Assembly: GCF_026248685.1 (NCBI RefSeq)
Contig: NZ_CP111036.1
Coordinates: 2,418,001-2,482,000, forward strand
Length of the DNA stretch: 64,000 nt
DNA from: Haladaptatus caseinilyticus
Lineage (GTDB): Archaea; Halobacteriota; Halobacteria; Halobacteriales; Haladaptataceae
Reading direction: 5' to 3'
A model generated the notes under the pieces. It saw nothing but the letters and a program-made list of their open reading frames with translations. It was not told where the DNA came from and searched no databases. Positions 36,287 through 45,063 of the stretch are shown piece after piece (within the stretch, counting starts at the first letter, position 1; each line of letters begins with the position of its first letter). The translations under genes and the position numbers were made by a program.

Positions 36287-36769
36287 ACAACGGAACGATG
36301 AGGTCGGACAGAATCACCGTCCAAGCAGACAACACCGGGAACAAGCGAGATCGAGCAATCCAAAGACAGCGGAACGACGGTGTGTGCGATATGAGAAACA
36401 GTGTCCCGGAGGAAGGCGATTACGAAACCGTTCATCGATGGCGGGTGGACTGCTACTCCGCAAGACTTCTTGTTCTGTGGTTGCGTATCGCTCCCCGCAT
36501 AATCGTCCAGCAGGTAATTTTACCCGACGGCAAACTCGTCCACGATCGACGCACGAATAACAGCGGAACGACGGGGTCTTTCGAAGGACTGATCATGCGG
36601 AAAACAACGGAACGGCGGGGTCCGAAAAACGAAGAAAACGGAGAAAACGGTGGAACGATGGGCTCAAACCGTCACACCCCCTTCTGCCGTGTGCATTTGG
36701 GACACCAAAATACAGCGGAACGGAGGGGTCTAACGCATACGTTGTCTGACACAGAGGAACGATGGGGGA
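36287..36769 (+). repeat. Tail of seven further ORB copies, same orientation
   Basis: Direct copies of A-C-(A/G)-(A/G)-C/T/A-GGAACGA/G followed by a G-string start at 36287, 36366, 36560, 36604, 36647, 36712 and 36751; a partial ACAACGGAAT lies at 36241. Each carries GGAACG with a G-rich block 2-4 bases downstream. All point away from the core, on the side opposite to orc1. They are not a CRISPR: repeats are short and spacing varies from 35 to 194 bases. Confidence 0.75.
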
Positions 36770-36931
36770 TCGACCTCGATGGACATTCGGATCGGGGTAC
36801 GATAGAACAAACGCGAGAGAGTAATCGATGTGCAAAGCCCGTAGAGCGAGACTGGCAAATACTGATTGATCTAATGATAACTAACTAGACTGGTAACTAA
36901 TCATAAATGACAAATAAGCGCGAACGATCGG

Positions 36932-38362
36932 TTAGAGGATGATGCTCTTTCGTCGGACCATTTCTTCGATCGTCAGGTGGAGGCCCTGCCGACCGATGCC
37001 TGAGTCTTTGTTGCCACCGAATGGGATGTCACCGAGTCCGTGACTCGGTGCGCCGTTGATTCGAACTGCTCCGGCGTCGAGTTTGTCGGCCATCCGACGC
37101 GCACGGTCGTAGTCCGCGGTGAACACCGCCGCATCGAGCGCCAAGTCGCCGCCGTTCGAGATATCGAGGGCTTCTTCCTCCGTCTCGAACGTGGTAACTG
37201 CCGCAACGGGGCCGAACTGCTCTTCGTGGATAATCCGGGCGTCGTGAGGGACGTTCGCTAACAGAGTCGGTTCGAAGAACTGACCGTCGCGCTCCCCGCC
37301 TCGAATCAGGTTCGCACCTTTTTCGACCGCATCTTCTACGAGTTCTTCGACCCAATCCGCCTGCTCTTCGCTGATAAGTGGCCCCATCTGTGTGTCTTCG
37401 TCGAAGAGGTCGCCCGCGGTCCAGCCATCCATCGTCGCATCGATCCGTTCGACGACCTCGTCGTGAACGGATTCGTGGGCGACGACACGACTCACGGCAG
37501 AACAACGTTGTCCAGCATACTTGAACGAACCTTTCGTGCAGGCCCCAGCAACGTCCGAGAGGTCGGCGTCGGGGAAGACCACGGCGGGTGCGTTCCCCCC
37601 GAGTTCCATGTGCAGATTCGCCATTCCACTTTTCCGTGCGACGTGCTTTCCCGCCGCACTGGAACCAGTCATCGTAATCATGTTCACGCGGTCGTCACCG
37701 ACGAGGAGGTCACCGATTTCGCTCGCATTGCCGGGCGTGAAATTGAACGCACCGTCGGGAAGATCCATTTCTGAGATCACCTCGGCGAGAATGGCCGCAC
37801 TCACCGGCGTTTTGCTCGCTGGTTTGAGAATGACGCAGTTCCCCGCCGCCAACGCGGGGGCTACCTCCAACGCGGTCGTTGAGAGGGGGTAATTATACGG
37901 CGTAATCGCCAAGATGGTTCCGATCGGCTCCGGCTTCACGATCGCTTCCCACCCTTCGTGTCCACGCGTCGTTCCTTCACGATACTCGCCGCGGAGGTCG
38001 TGTGCTTCCTCCGCAGCGCGGCGGAATCGCTCCGCGGCGCTCTCGACTTCACCACGGGCACTCGAGATCGGCTTGCCGGCTTCGCGGACGATAACCTCCG
38101 CCAACTCTTCTTTTCGCTCGAGAAGTCCGTCGGCGATGGTTTCCATCCATTCAGCACGTTGTGGTATCGTCGTCTCGCGCATCTCGGCCTGGGCACGCTG
38201 TGCAGTGGCAAGTGCTTCCTCGGCTTGTTCGGCATCAGCCGCGGCGACTTCGGCAAAAATACCGCCGTCTGCGAGATCGGTGACTTCGAGCTCGTTATCG
38301 GCATCCAACCACTCGCCGTCGATGTACAACTGCTCCCGACGATGGAGGCGTTTCTGTGTCAT
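36932..38362 (-). CDS. NAD(P)-dependent aldehyde dehydrogenase
   Basis: A 476-residue ALDH. The nucleotide loop GTILAITPYNYPLSTTALEVAPALAAGNCVILKPASKTP, the general base Glu in NLHMELGGNAPAVVF, the nucleophile Cys in KYAGQRCSAVSRV, and the C-terminal EEQFGPVAAVTTF and GLGDIPFGGNKDSGIGRQGLHLTIEEM are all intact. The last motifs resemble GapN-type and lactaldehyde dehydrogenases, so a phosphorylated or hydroxylated short aldehyde (for example glyceraldehyde or its 3-phosphate) is a fair guess. It borders the origin. Confidence 0.9.
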   Translation of the reverse strand: MTQKRLHRREQLYIDGEWLDADNELEVTDLADGGIFAEVAAADAEQAEEALATAQRAQAEMRETTIPQRAEWMETIADGLLERKEELAEVIVREAGKPISSARGEVESAAERFRRAAEEAHDLRGEYREGTTRGHEGWEAIVKPEPIGTILAITPYNYPLSTTALEVAPALAAGNCVILKPASKTPVSAAILAEVISEMDLPDGAFNFTPGNASEIGDLLVGDDRVNMITMTGSSAAGKHVARKSGMANLHMELGGNAPAVVFPDADLSDVAGACTKGSFKYAGQRCSAVSRVVAHESVHDEVVERIDATMDGWTAGDLFDEDTQMGPLISEEQADWVEELVEDAVEKGANLIRGGERDGQFFEPTLLANVPHDARIIHEEQFGPVAAVTTFETEEEALDISNGGDLALDAAVFTADYDRARRMADKLDAGAVRINGAPSHGLGDIPFGGNKDSGIGRQGLHLTIEEMVRRKSIIL

Positions 38363-38601
38363 AGCTATCCCTTAGCACTCCGTCGGTAAATTATTTACTC
38401 ACAACTGGATTAATGACTTTGGATTGCTTTTAGCACCTGATATGTCGAACGCTATCGTACCACAGTAAAAAATCCGATTCAGCGAATCGAATAACAGTGC
38501 CCTAAACGAGGACATCTGAACCGAACGGTGTTCGTCTCGAAGAGTTCGTTCCGAGCGAATATTTTTATGCCGGCCGCGGATGTACCGGATTTGGGGGTAC
38601 G

Positions 38602-39138
38602 ATGAGCCGACAGCAACAGGTCCGACAGCGGGCGGGAACCATCGAAAAGAACGCCATTCGATTGGATATCGACAAGGCAGAACTAGTTGTCGAAGCGTTG
38701 AACATCGATCTTGCAGCGATGTACGTTCTCTATCACCAACTTCGAAAACACCACTGGAACGGTAGCGGCCCACAGTATCGTGAACTCCATCTGTTCTGGG
38801 GGGAGGCCGCGGAAGAGGCGGAGTATTCGGCCGACGAAATTGCGGAACGAATTCAGGCACTCGGAGGCGTTCCGGTAAGTGGTCCGGCGATGCTCGAACA
38901 CCACAGCCCGATTCCGTTCGAGGGGGAGGACGTCTACGACGCGCGTACGTCGATGAAAAACGATCTCGAAGCATACGGCGATATAATCGAGAGCGTCAGT
39001 AGTCATATCGACCTATCCGAAAGCGTCGGAGACCATGCCACCGGTGAGATACTCCGCGAGCGGCTCGTGAAACTGGAGGAGTTTGCACACGAAATGGACC
39101 ACTTTCTCGCCCACGATTCACTCACGCTTTGGGAGTGA
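38602..39138 (+). CDS. dpsA: DNA-protecting ferritin-like protein Dps
   Basis: A 178-residue Dps protein that oxidises and stores Fe2+ with H2O2 in a dodecamer, protecting DNA. The intersubunit ferroxidase ligands are visible: His in LAAMYVLYHQLRKHHWN, and the HLFWGEAAEEAEYSADEIAERIQALGG helix with Asp/Glu. The N-terminus SRQQQVRQRAGTIEKNAIRLD and the C-terminal HEMDHFLAHDSLTLWE match the haloarchaeal DpsA type. An AT-rich TATA candidate (AATATTTTTATG, ~38559-38570) sits ~32 bases before the ATG, fitting leaderless transcription. No TTAGG-N4-CCTAA iron box is seen upstream. Confidence 0.93.
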   Translation: MSRQQQVRQRAGTIEKNAIRLDIDKAELVVEALNIDLAAMYVLYHQLRKHHWNGSGPQYRELHLFWGEAAEEAEYSADEIAERIQALGGVPVSGPAMLEHHSPIPFEGEDVYDARTSMKNDLEAYGDIIESVSSHIDLSESVGDHATGEILRERLVKLEEFAHEMDHFLAHDSLTLWE

Positions 39139-39333
39139 GTTGGGGATGTCGTTTGCCATACAGCCCGAAACGCGACTCTGGCCACAGTCGAAACACCATC
39201 CCCAATACGGCCTGAAGCATCGTAGCACTCTCCTTGGAGTTGTTTAGCGCTTTCCAGCTCCGCAAATTATTTCTCGTGATAATCCCGGTGAAACATTTAT
39301 ACTACATCACTCGAACGAAATACCAACTATCAC

Positions 39334-40050
39334 ATGGTTTCGAAGGGTTTCTTTCGAGGGTCTCGAGATTTGGTCGAGCGAAGTGATGGCCGATACAGGT
39401 TTTTCCATTATCGGGGCGAGCAGTGCCTCAGCGCATTGGTCAACGTTGGACGGGGTGTTGTTGCTCTTCGCTCACCGTCGCCCGAGCGAAAACTGGAGTA
39501 CCTCGACGTACTGAGCGAAATCAACGATCAGTATTTGGAGGCCCGGTCCTTCGAACACGACGTTCGGGGGAAGTTTTATCGCTACGACGAGGAAGCCGAG
39601 AAACGGTTTCGGTTGACGGTCACCGAGGAACTCTCACGCTCCATCGAACAGCTCCATCGACTGCTGAGCGCTCACGACGGGCTTCTCGAATCGGTCCCCG
39701 ATACCGGAAAACAAGCGTCGGACGGTACCCTCCATCGAGAAAAACGAGCGGCCGTTTCTCGATATACGAGTCACGCCGTTCGGGATGGTTGGTATCCGAT
39801 AATCGAATCCTACGACCACTCGCTCGATCCTGGCGAACGAATCGCCGAGGGCAAACGACGGCGCCGTCAACGACTGCACGGGCAGCAGACGCTTCCTGGT
39901 ATCGTCCATCTCCTCGACACACCGCTGTTCGAGCGGATAACAGGTGAGGATATTACCCGACTCAGAGAACTCGACCGGTTCGCTCCAATGGAGGAGCGAC
40001 GTGTCGCCTCTCGTTTGACCAACCGACATCCGTGGCTACTGACCGACTGA
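39334..40050 (+). CDS. Hypothetical protein, unknown family
   Basis: A 238-residue soluble protein of even Arg/Glu/Asp content that I cannot place. It begins MVSKGFFRGSRDLVERSDGRYRFFHYRGEQCLSALVNVGRGVVALRSPSPERKLEYLDVLSEINDQYLEARSFEHDV and ends ITRLRELDRFAPMEERRVASRLTNRHPWLL. There is no signal peptide or membrane segment; helices dominate. A good TATA candidate, TTTATAC at 39296-39302, lies ~32 bases upstream. It converges on the DUF7504 gene with a 22-base gap. Confidence 0.6.
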   Translation: MVSKGFFRGSRDLVERSDGRYRFFHYRGEQCLSALVNVGRGVVALRSPSPERKLEYLDVLSEINDQYLEARSFEHDVRGKFYRYDEEAEKRFRLTVTEELSRSIEQLHRLLSAHDGLLESVPDTGKQASDGTLHREKRAAVSRYTSHAVRDGWYPIIESYDHSLDPGERIAEGKRRRRQRLHGQQTLPGIVHLLDTPLFERITGEDITRLRELDRFAPMEERRVASRLTNRHPWLLTD

Positions 40051-40072
40051 CATTCGATCACGGTCACGCGAT

Positions 40073-40801
40073 TCAGAGCGCTAACCAGTCCGTCGTCACG
40101 TCTTGTTGGACTAACTTCCATCGCTGCTCGGCCTGTCCACCCCTCATCCGTACTTCGACGACGGCGTCGAAAACGGGGGCAAGCGTGTTGACGATCGCTG
40201 AATCCATTTGACCTGGAAGATGGAAGTGAGCCATCCCGTTGACGTTTCGGACGCGGGCAGTCAAAATGTGAAGGAATCGGAACACTGACTCCTGGTCGTG
40301 GTCCGCTAAAAGCGGTGCGAGCGAATCGAAGCATACTCGAAGTTCTCCCGAGGCCAGTTCGCCTCGTTCGCGTTCGAACTCATCGATACATTCGGAAACC
40401 GTGATTCCAAGCCGGGGAAGGCTCCCACTCGTGAGGACTACTCTGTCCGGATCGTCACCGATTCCGGTTTCCTCGTGGTAATCATCCGCCACTGTCGTGG
40501 CACTTCGTGTGTGAGTCGATCGTTCGATGATTTTCACACGACCGCCGTTCGAATGGGTGTTCCCACACGCGCCGTGGGCACATTCCCTTTTCCCGTCGGT
40601 TTGAACGAACAACCGCTGTCGAGGCTCGGTCCGTGATTCACCGAGAAATCGGTCACAGGCTGGCCCCATCACTGGTTGTGGTCCAACTAGGAGAAGTCCG
40701 CTTCCTCGACGTTTGAGTCCCGCCAGTGTCCGAGTAAAAACGGCTGCCGTCTCGGACGTGTGGGTACTACTTTCGCCCCGATACTGCATTGTTTCACACA
40801 T
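40073..40801 (-). CDS. DUF7504 (degenerate RecA/KaiC-like) protein
   Basis: A 242-residue single-domain protein. The N-terminal AGLKRRGSGLLLVGPQP replaces a Walker A loop, so ATP binding is doubtful. The C-terminal ELRVCFDSLAPLLADHDQESVFRFLHILTARVRNVNGMAHFHLPGQMDSAIVNTLAPVFDAVVEVRMRGGQAEQRWKLVQQDVTTDWL aligns residue for residue with the second half of the HalOD1 protein at 3300-4250. It lacks the HalOD1 domain. The middle has three Cys (ECAHGACGN) of unknown meaning. Function unknown; probably signalling. Confidence 0.72.
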   Translation of the reverse strand: MCETMQYRGESSTHTSETAAVFTRTLAGLKRRGSGLLLVGPQPVMGPACDRFLGESRTEPRQRLFVQTDGKRECAHGACGNTHSNGGRVKIIERSTHTRSATTVADDYHEETGIGDDPDRVVLTSGSLPRLGITVSECIDEFERERGELASGELRVCFDSLAPLLADHDQESVFRFLHILTARVRNVNGMAHFHLPGQMDSAIVNTLAPVFDAVVEVRMRGGQAEQRWKLVQQDVTTDWLAL

Positions 40802-40904
40802 TCATCCCTCTGTATTATAAATTTTCGGGTATGACGATCATGGATATCGGCAAACACGGCGGTGTTTGTAGCTGTTTTCAGTGATGAACGTGTATGGGTC
40901 GTTG

Positions 40905-41990
40905 ATGGCTGACGACCTCTTTAGTTCCCTTTCGTTTCGGAATAGCACGGCACGAAATCGAGTGATGGTTTCCCCGATGTGTCAGTATTCCTGTGCGGAA
41001 GACGGTCTGGCAACCGATTGGCATCGGGTTCACCTCGGAAGTCGCGCAACTGGTGGCGCTGGAATCGTAATGACGGAAGCGACCGCTGTCGAACCTCGTG
41101 GCCGCATCTCGCCGAACGACCTCGGAATTTGGAGCGACGAGCACGCTGCGGCTCTCGAACCGGTCGCAGGGTTCATCCGCGAACGAGGAGCCGTTCCCGC
41201 GATTCAACTTGCGCACGCAGGTCGAAAAGCGAGCAAGTCCCGGCCATGGGAAGGAAGCACGCCAGTTCAATCCGACGATGGCGGATGGGAAACGATCGCA
41301 CCAAGTGCCACCCCCTGGCCCTACGATACCAACCCGCCTCAAATCCGCGAACTGACGACGGACGACATCGATACCGTCGTGGATGCATTCGGAACCGCGG
41401 CACAGCACTCCCTCAACGCCGGATTCGAAATCGCCGAAGTGCACGCCGCTCATGGCTACCTCCTTCACGAATTTCTTTCGCCCGTTACGAACCACCGTGA
41501 CGACGAGTACGGTGGAAGCTTCGAAAACAGAACCCGTCTCGTCCGCGAAGTGACCGAAACCGTTCGACAAATATGGCCCGACGACAAACCCGTGTTCGTT
41601 CGTATCTCAGCAACCGATTGGCTTCCGGACCGTGATTCCTGGACGGTTGCGGACTCCGTTCGACTGGCGGACCGGCTTGCCGACGTGGCCGACCTCATCG
41701 ACGTAAGTGCCGGTGGTCTGCATCCCGACCAACAGATCCCAACTACCGGCCCAAATTATCAGGTACCATATGCCGAGGAGATCCGCGAGCAGACCGACCT
41801 TCCCGTTGGCGCAGTCGGCGGTATCACGGAACCTGCACAGGCCGACGCACTCATCCGAAACGAGCGCGCGGACCTCGCCGTCATCGGACGCGAGCACCTC
41901 CGCGACCCGTACTTCACGCTTCACGCCGCTGAGGAACTCGATGCCGAAGATCGAGTCGAGTGGCCACAACAGTATCGACGGGCAGTATAG
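40905..41990 (+). CDS. Old Yellow Enzyme, NADH:flavin oxidoreductase (YqjM-like)
   Basis: A 361-residue FMN TIM-barrel ene-reductase. VMVSPMCQYSCAEDG has the YqjM-type Cys near FMN. HAGRKASKSRPWEG holds the conserved HAGR, HAAHGYLLHEFLSPVTNHRDDEYGGSFENRTRLVREV is the central barrel signature, and AVGGITEPAQADALI and DLAVIGREHLRDPYF bind the FMN phosphate. It reduces activated C=C bonds such as enones with NAD(P)H. The upstream in-frame ATG at 40881 is possible; the ATG at 40905 matches the usual N-terminus. Monocistronic. Confidence 0.9.
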   Translation: MADDLFSSLSFRNSTARNRVMVSPMCQYSCAEDGLATDWHRVHLGSRATGGAGIVMTEATAVEPRGRISPNDLGIWSDEHAAALEPVAGFIRERGAVPAIQLAHAGRKASKSRPWEGSTPVQSDDGGWETIAPSATPWPYDTNPPQIRELTTDDIDTVVDAFGTAAQHSLNAGFEIAEVHAAHGYLLHEFLSPVTNHRDDEYGGSFENRTRLVREVTETVRQIWPDDKPVFVRISATDWLPDRDSWTVADSVRLADRLADVADLIDVSAGGLHPDQQIPTTGPNYQVPYAEEIREQTDLPVGAVGGITEPAQADALIRNERADLAVIGREHLRDPYFTLHAAEELDAEDRVEWPQQYRRAV

Positions 41991-42014
41991 CGTTTCGACC
42001 GATACTCGCACCCG

Positions 42015-42503
42015 TCACTCGTCCCGATCGCGCTCGTTTTCCGAAAGCGCATCGTCACGACCGTTGTACTGGTCGCCGAATGTTTTCGTTACTTCTTTTT
42101 CCGCCTCCCACGCGACGTAATAGTCGGTGAGGACCCCGGCAACCGTCTCACCTAGGTCGTCCAACTCCTCGTTTATCTCGGAGACGGCCGACCACGAGTC
42201 AAGCGATGGATGGAGATTCAGCCACCCATCACCGATTTCCGGGGATTCATATCTGACTTCCTCGGTTTCGGCGTCCCAGAAGAAATCGAGTCGGTCCAGG
42301 AGACCGAGTTCGAGGATGATTCGATAGGACTCCTCCGAAAGCGGCGTCTCTGCTGCCCATTCACTGAACCCCTCTTCCCATGCGTTTTCCTCGCCATCGA
42401 GGTACTCCTGTAGGTCACTCCGCTTTGCCCCGTCGGGTTCGTACTGGTCTTCACGCTCCCCGTCGATTGTCGGCGCATCGGGCGTGCTCACGTCCAGACT
42501 CAT
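42015..42503 (-). CDS. Acidic haloarchaeal hypothetical protein
   Basis: A 162-residue protein with about 30% Asp+Glu. The central part LQEYLDGEENAWEEGFSEWAAETPLSEESYRIILELGLLDRLDFFWDAETEEVRYESPEIGDGW looks globular and helical; the C-terminus ends in a charged tail. No motif is recognised and no cofactor is suggested. It is divergently arranged to the Eis-like gene, with ~150 bases between starts. Confidence 0.6.
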   Translation of the reverse strand: MSLDVSTPDAPTIDGEREDQYEPDGAKRSDLQEYLDGEENAWEEGFSEWAAETPLSEESYRIILELGLLDRLDFFWDAETEEVRYESPEIGDGWLNLHPSLDSWSAVSEINEELDDLGETVAGVLTDYYVAWEAEKEVTKTFGDQYNGRDDALSENERDRDE

Positions 42504-42657
42504 ACCTCTAGAAACGCTATTCGCCGAGATAAACTCTCATGCGTCCGCTGGCGGTTTGTCACTATCAATATCGGACTCATATTCGCATTTAATATCGCAA
42601 AATAGAGTTTATGTGTTCTATACGAACTTATTTCTCAGTTCACATCTACCTCCAAAT

Positions 42658-43872
42658 ATGCCCGAATATCGACCGATTCCCGCAAAACGAAAGCAGGAAT
42701 ACGAGGAATTTTTGCACTACGCGTTTCAGCCCGAAAAGGGTCCGAAGTCCGACGAGGATGAAGGCGATAAACCGGAACTCGGTGATAGGCGCGGACTGTT
42801 CGACGACGACGATCTCCTCTGTGTCTGCAAGCATCATTGGTTCTCCGCGCGTATTCGCGGCGAATGGCACGAAATGGCTGGCCTGTCCGCCGTCGCCTCA
42901 CCACCCGAGAGTCGTCGTAGAGGACTGGTACAGCAGATGCTCACCGATTCGCTTGCCGAATACCGCGAGAACGAGGTGTACTTTTCCGCTCTTTGGCCCT
43001 TTTCGTCCGAATTTTATCGAAAGTACGGTTGGGGCACGGCGACCAAGTACACACGATACGAGACGACACCGGACGCCCTCACACTCGATACCGAATCGGC
43101 GGGCGAGTTCCGCCGTGTCGAGGCCGATGACTGGGAACTACTCGTATCTGCCTTCGACGCCCACAGCGAGCGGTACGCCCTCACCATCGATCGAACGGAG
43201 GAGTGGTGGCGACATCGAGTGTTCGAAAGCTGGACCAAGGATCCATACGTGTATGCGTGGATGGAAGGCGACGAGGAATCGAACGGTGAGAGCGAGCCAA
43301 ACGTTGCAGTGCGCGGCTATCTCGTCTACGACATCGAAGAAACCGAGGACGGTAGAAAACTCAACGTCCGGGAGCTGGCATACACGGACGAGGAAACCTA
43401 CCGCCATCTGCTTCGGTTTATGCGGTATCACGATTCACAAGTCGATAGCGTGGTGATTCAGGAACCAGAGAGCACCGCCCTACTCGACTTGGCGGCCAAC
43501 CCACGCGATGTCGAGTGTAATGTTCGAACCGGGGCCATGTTCCGACTCGTGGATGTCTCCCGGGCGCTTGAGACTATCTCGTATCCTGACGGAGCGACCG
43601 GGAATATCGTCCTTCGCGTCACCGACCCGCTCGTGGATTGGAACGACGGCACCTTCGAACTCGATACGGAGGACATCGTTCTCTGTGACCGCACCGACGC
43701 CACCCCCGACGTGACACTCGACGTGAACACGCTCTCGCAGCTCGTCGCTGGATACTACTCGGTCGACGATGCGGAACGATTCGGTTCCCTCATTATCGAG
43801 TCCAAGGACGCGCACGCCCACCTCGGTGCCCTGTTCCCCCGTGAGAACGTGTATCTCAGGGAAGGATTCTGA
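42658..43872 (+). CDS. Eis-like GNAT acetyltransferase with SCP2-type C-terminal domain
   Basis: A 404-residue protein with the tripartite layout of mycobacterial Eis: N-terminal GNAT (~1-130; MAGLSAVASPPESRRRGLVQQMLTDSLAEYRENEV is the acetyl-CoA-binding V-x-P-x-x-R-R-R-G motif), a second GNAT-like fold (~140-290), and a C-terminal sterol-carrier-like domain ending DAHAHLGALFPRENVYLREGF, whose terminal carboxylate is catalytic in Eis. The start at 42658 is chosen because the family begins MPEYRPIP; upstream codons to 42484 overlap the promoter. Acceptors in haloarchaea are unknown amines. Confidence 0.85.
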   Translation: MPEYRPIPAKRKQEYEEFLHYAFQPEKGPKSDEDEGDKPELGDRRGLFDDDDLLCVCKHHWFSARIRGEWHEMAGLSAVASPPESRRRGLVQQMLTDSLAEYRENEVYFSALWPFSSEFYRKYGWGTATKYTRYETTPDALTLDTESAGEFRRVEADDWELLVSAFDAHSERYALTIDRTEEWWRHRVFESWTKDPYVYAWMEGDEESNGESEPNVAVRGYLVYDIEETEDGRKLNVRELAYTDEETYRHLLRFMRYHDSQVDSVVIQEPESTALLDLAANPRDVECNVRTGAMFRLVDVSRALETISYPDGATGNIVLRVTDPLVDWNDGTFELDTEDIVLCDRTDATPDVTLDVNTLSQLVAGYYSVDDAERFGSLIIESKDAHAHLGALFPRENVYLREGF

Positions 43873-43911
43873 CCAACCAATATTTTTGTCCTGCGGTGCG
43901 AACATCCGGCT

Positions 43912-44607
43912 ATGGCAGACGACCCGGACGACCTCGAAGAGCGAATCGAGGAGTTGGAGACGATGTTGCGCGACCTCCAAACGGAACTCCGACGGCCGCC
44001 GCGAGGAGCGTTCGGTCTCCCACGACCGCCGACGCCCCGCGAAGTGCTTTCGTTCACGAGCGAGTACGCACTCCCGACGCTCATCACGATGCTGGAGGCG
44101 AACGTCCGCGCCCTCAAAGCGCTCCAGCAAATCATCCGCCTCGTTGACCCCGAATACGATTCGACCCGCGAAGCGCGCTCCGAACTCGGTTCCCGTGCCG
44201 GACAAGCGAGTCGGGCGACGCTCGACCGCCTCCAATCCACGCTCGATGAAGTCGAGGGCGCACTAACCGAAGGTGGCCTGCCACAGGAGCCAGGTGCCCG
44301 GCGGATTCTCGAGGACGCACGCAGACTCAGCGACGACATCCGTGAGGAGATTTCGACCGGGAAAGAACAAGCGGACGAGGGCCGCGAGGCGATGAAGGGA
44401 GCGGACGCGGAGGCCGAGGAAACCGAGGACGACGAGGAAAAACCGCAGGTCGATGTGGACGCCGAACTGCGCTCGATTCGAGACGAACTCGGCGTCCGGG
44501 ACGGGGACGTTGGCGATTCTGCGGCCGAGTTAGACGACGATTCGGAGAAGAGCGACGACTCGGATGCGGGTACAGCTGCCGACGGTTCCGACGATTCCGA
44601 GGAGTAG
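43912..44607 (+). CDS. Coiled-coil haloarchaeal protein (DUF7547-like)
   Basis: A 231-residue protein. It begins with a coiled coil (DLEERIEELETMLRDLQTELRRPPRGAFGLPRPPTPREVLSFTSEYALPTLITMLEANVRALKALQQIIRLVD), followed by a second helical part and a very acidic low-complexity tail (SDDSDAGTAADGSDDSEE). The RPPRG-x-LP-RPPTPREVL segment is a haloarchaea-specific signature I associate with DUF7547. No membrane segment or enzyme motif. It lies ~40 bases downstream of the Eis-like gene and may be co-transcribed. Confidence 0.68.
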   Translation: MADDPDDLEERIEELETMLRDLQTELRRPPRGAFGLPRPPTPREVLSFTSEYALPTLITMLEANVRALKALQQIIRLVDPEYDSTREARSELGSRAGQASRATLDRLQSTLDEVEGALTEGGLPQEPGARRILEDARRLSDDIREEISTGKEQADEGREAMKGADAEAEETEDDEEKPQVDVDAELRSIRDELGVRDGDVGDSAAELDDDSEKSDDSDAGTAADGSDDSEE

Positions 44608-44695
44608 GATTTCCCTATATGTGGGTCGGATTGTCGGGGTTCTCTATTCCCTGTGATTGAAGTTATCTTCCCCAAAAAATCAGCGGTCGCTCCGT

Positions 44696-45061
44696 TTACT
44701 CCACAGGTTCGAACCGATAGCCGTCCCACTCCTGGCTTGCCGTCTCTCGAATACCGGCGTTCGGGTCACGGAGCTCCTCGGCGTAGACTGGTCGAACCTC
44801 GTCACCGATCTCTACGTCTCCGGTCGTCAACTGGCCGATCGTCCGCACCGATTCGCCGTCCACCTCGAACTCGACGATTGCGAGGTGATTCGGCTGACGG
44901 ACGCCGGGCGGGGTCGCGGTGCTGGTTGTCCACGTCACGACTTCGGCAGTTTTGTCGGTCAAATCGGTCGTTCCGTTCTGCGGTTCGGCACACTCCGGGC
45001 AGCGTGGATGACCCGGAATCGAGAGATGGCCGTTCGAGCAGCGATGTGCGTTCAGTGGCAT
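44696..45061 (-). CDS. Zn-ribbon OB-fold (DUF35-type) partner of thiolase
   Basis: A 121-residue protein starting MPLNAHRCSNGHLSIPGHPRCPECAEPQ, which is the Cys4 zinc ribbon (C-x9..-C and C-x2-C), followed by an OB fold (AEVVTWTTSTATPPGVRQPNHLAIVEFEVDGESVRTIGQL...EIGDEVRPVYAEE). In archaea such DUF35 proteins scaffold thiolase/HMG-CoA-synthase complexes and bind CoA. The ATG at 45061 lies 2 bases after the stop of the thiolase gene. The frame continues upstream, but as a non-homologous read across that gene. Confidence 0.87.
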   Translation of the reverse strand: MPLNAHRCSNGHLSIPGHPRCPECAEPQNGTTDLTDKTAEVVTWTTSTATPPGVRQPNHLAIVEFEVDGESVRTIGQLTTGDVEIGDEVRPVYAEELRDPNAGIRETASQEWDGYRFEPVE

Positions 45062-45063
45062 GA

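Larger units (their letters stand above)
35767..36931. other. Replication origin with ORB array
   Basis: This 1.16 kb region beside orc1 has no credible gene. It holds two strong, inverted ORB-like elements (35987-36010 and 36189-36212) around a ~180-base less GC-rich segment that could unwind, weaker leftward copies at 35804-35822 and 35931-35950, and a train of rightward copies to 36769. Each copy has the form ACAGCGGAACGAnGGGGT: an initiator box followed by a G-string, the layout of haloarchaeal ORBs. A 9-base perfect hairpin (GACTATTTC-acc-GAAATAGTC, 36109-36129) lies in the centre. Confidence 0.85.

Noticed and set aside
36189-36769. Possible CRISPR-like array
   Set aside because: Repeat units are ~19 bases with irregular spacing of 35-194 bases, and no cas genes are near. 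The sequence matches initiator-binding boxes.
36205-36888. 227-residue open frame inside the origin
   Set aside because: The ORB copies fall in different frames within it, the translation is repetitive Arg/Glu/Thr with no family, and it has no promoter separate from the repeats. It is an open frame created by origin repeats.
38363-38601. Iron box before dpsA
   Set aside because: Only single half-sites (CCCTAAAC near 38500) are present, without the paired TTAGG. DpsA regulation by the same repressor is not supported by sequence.
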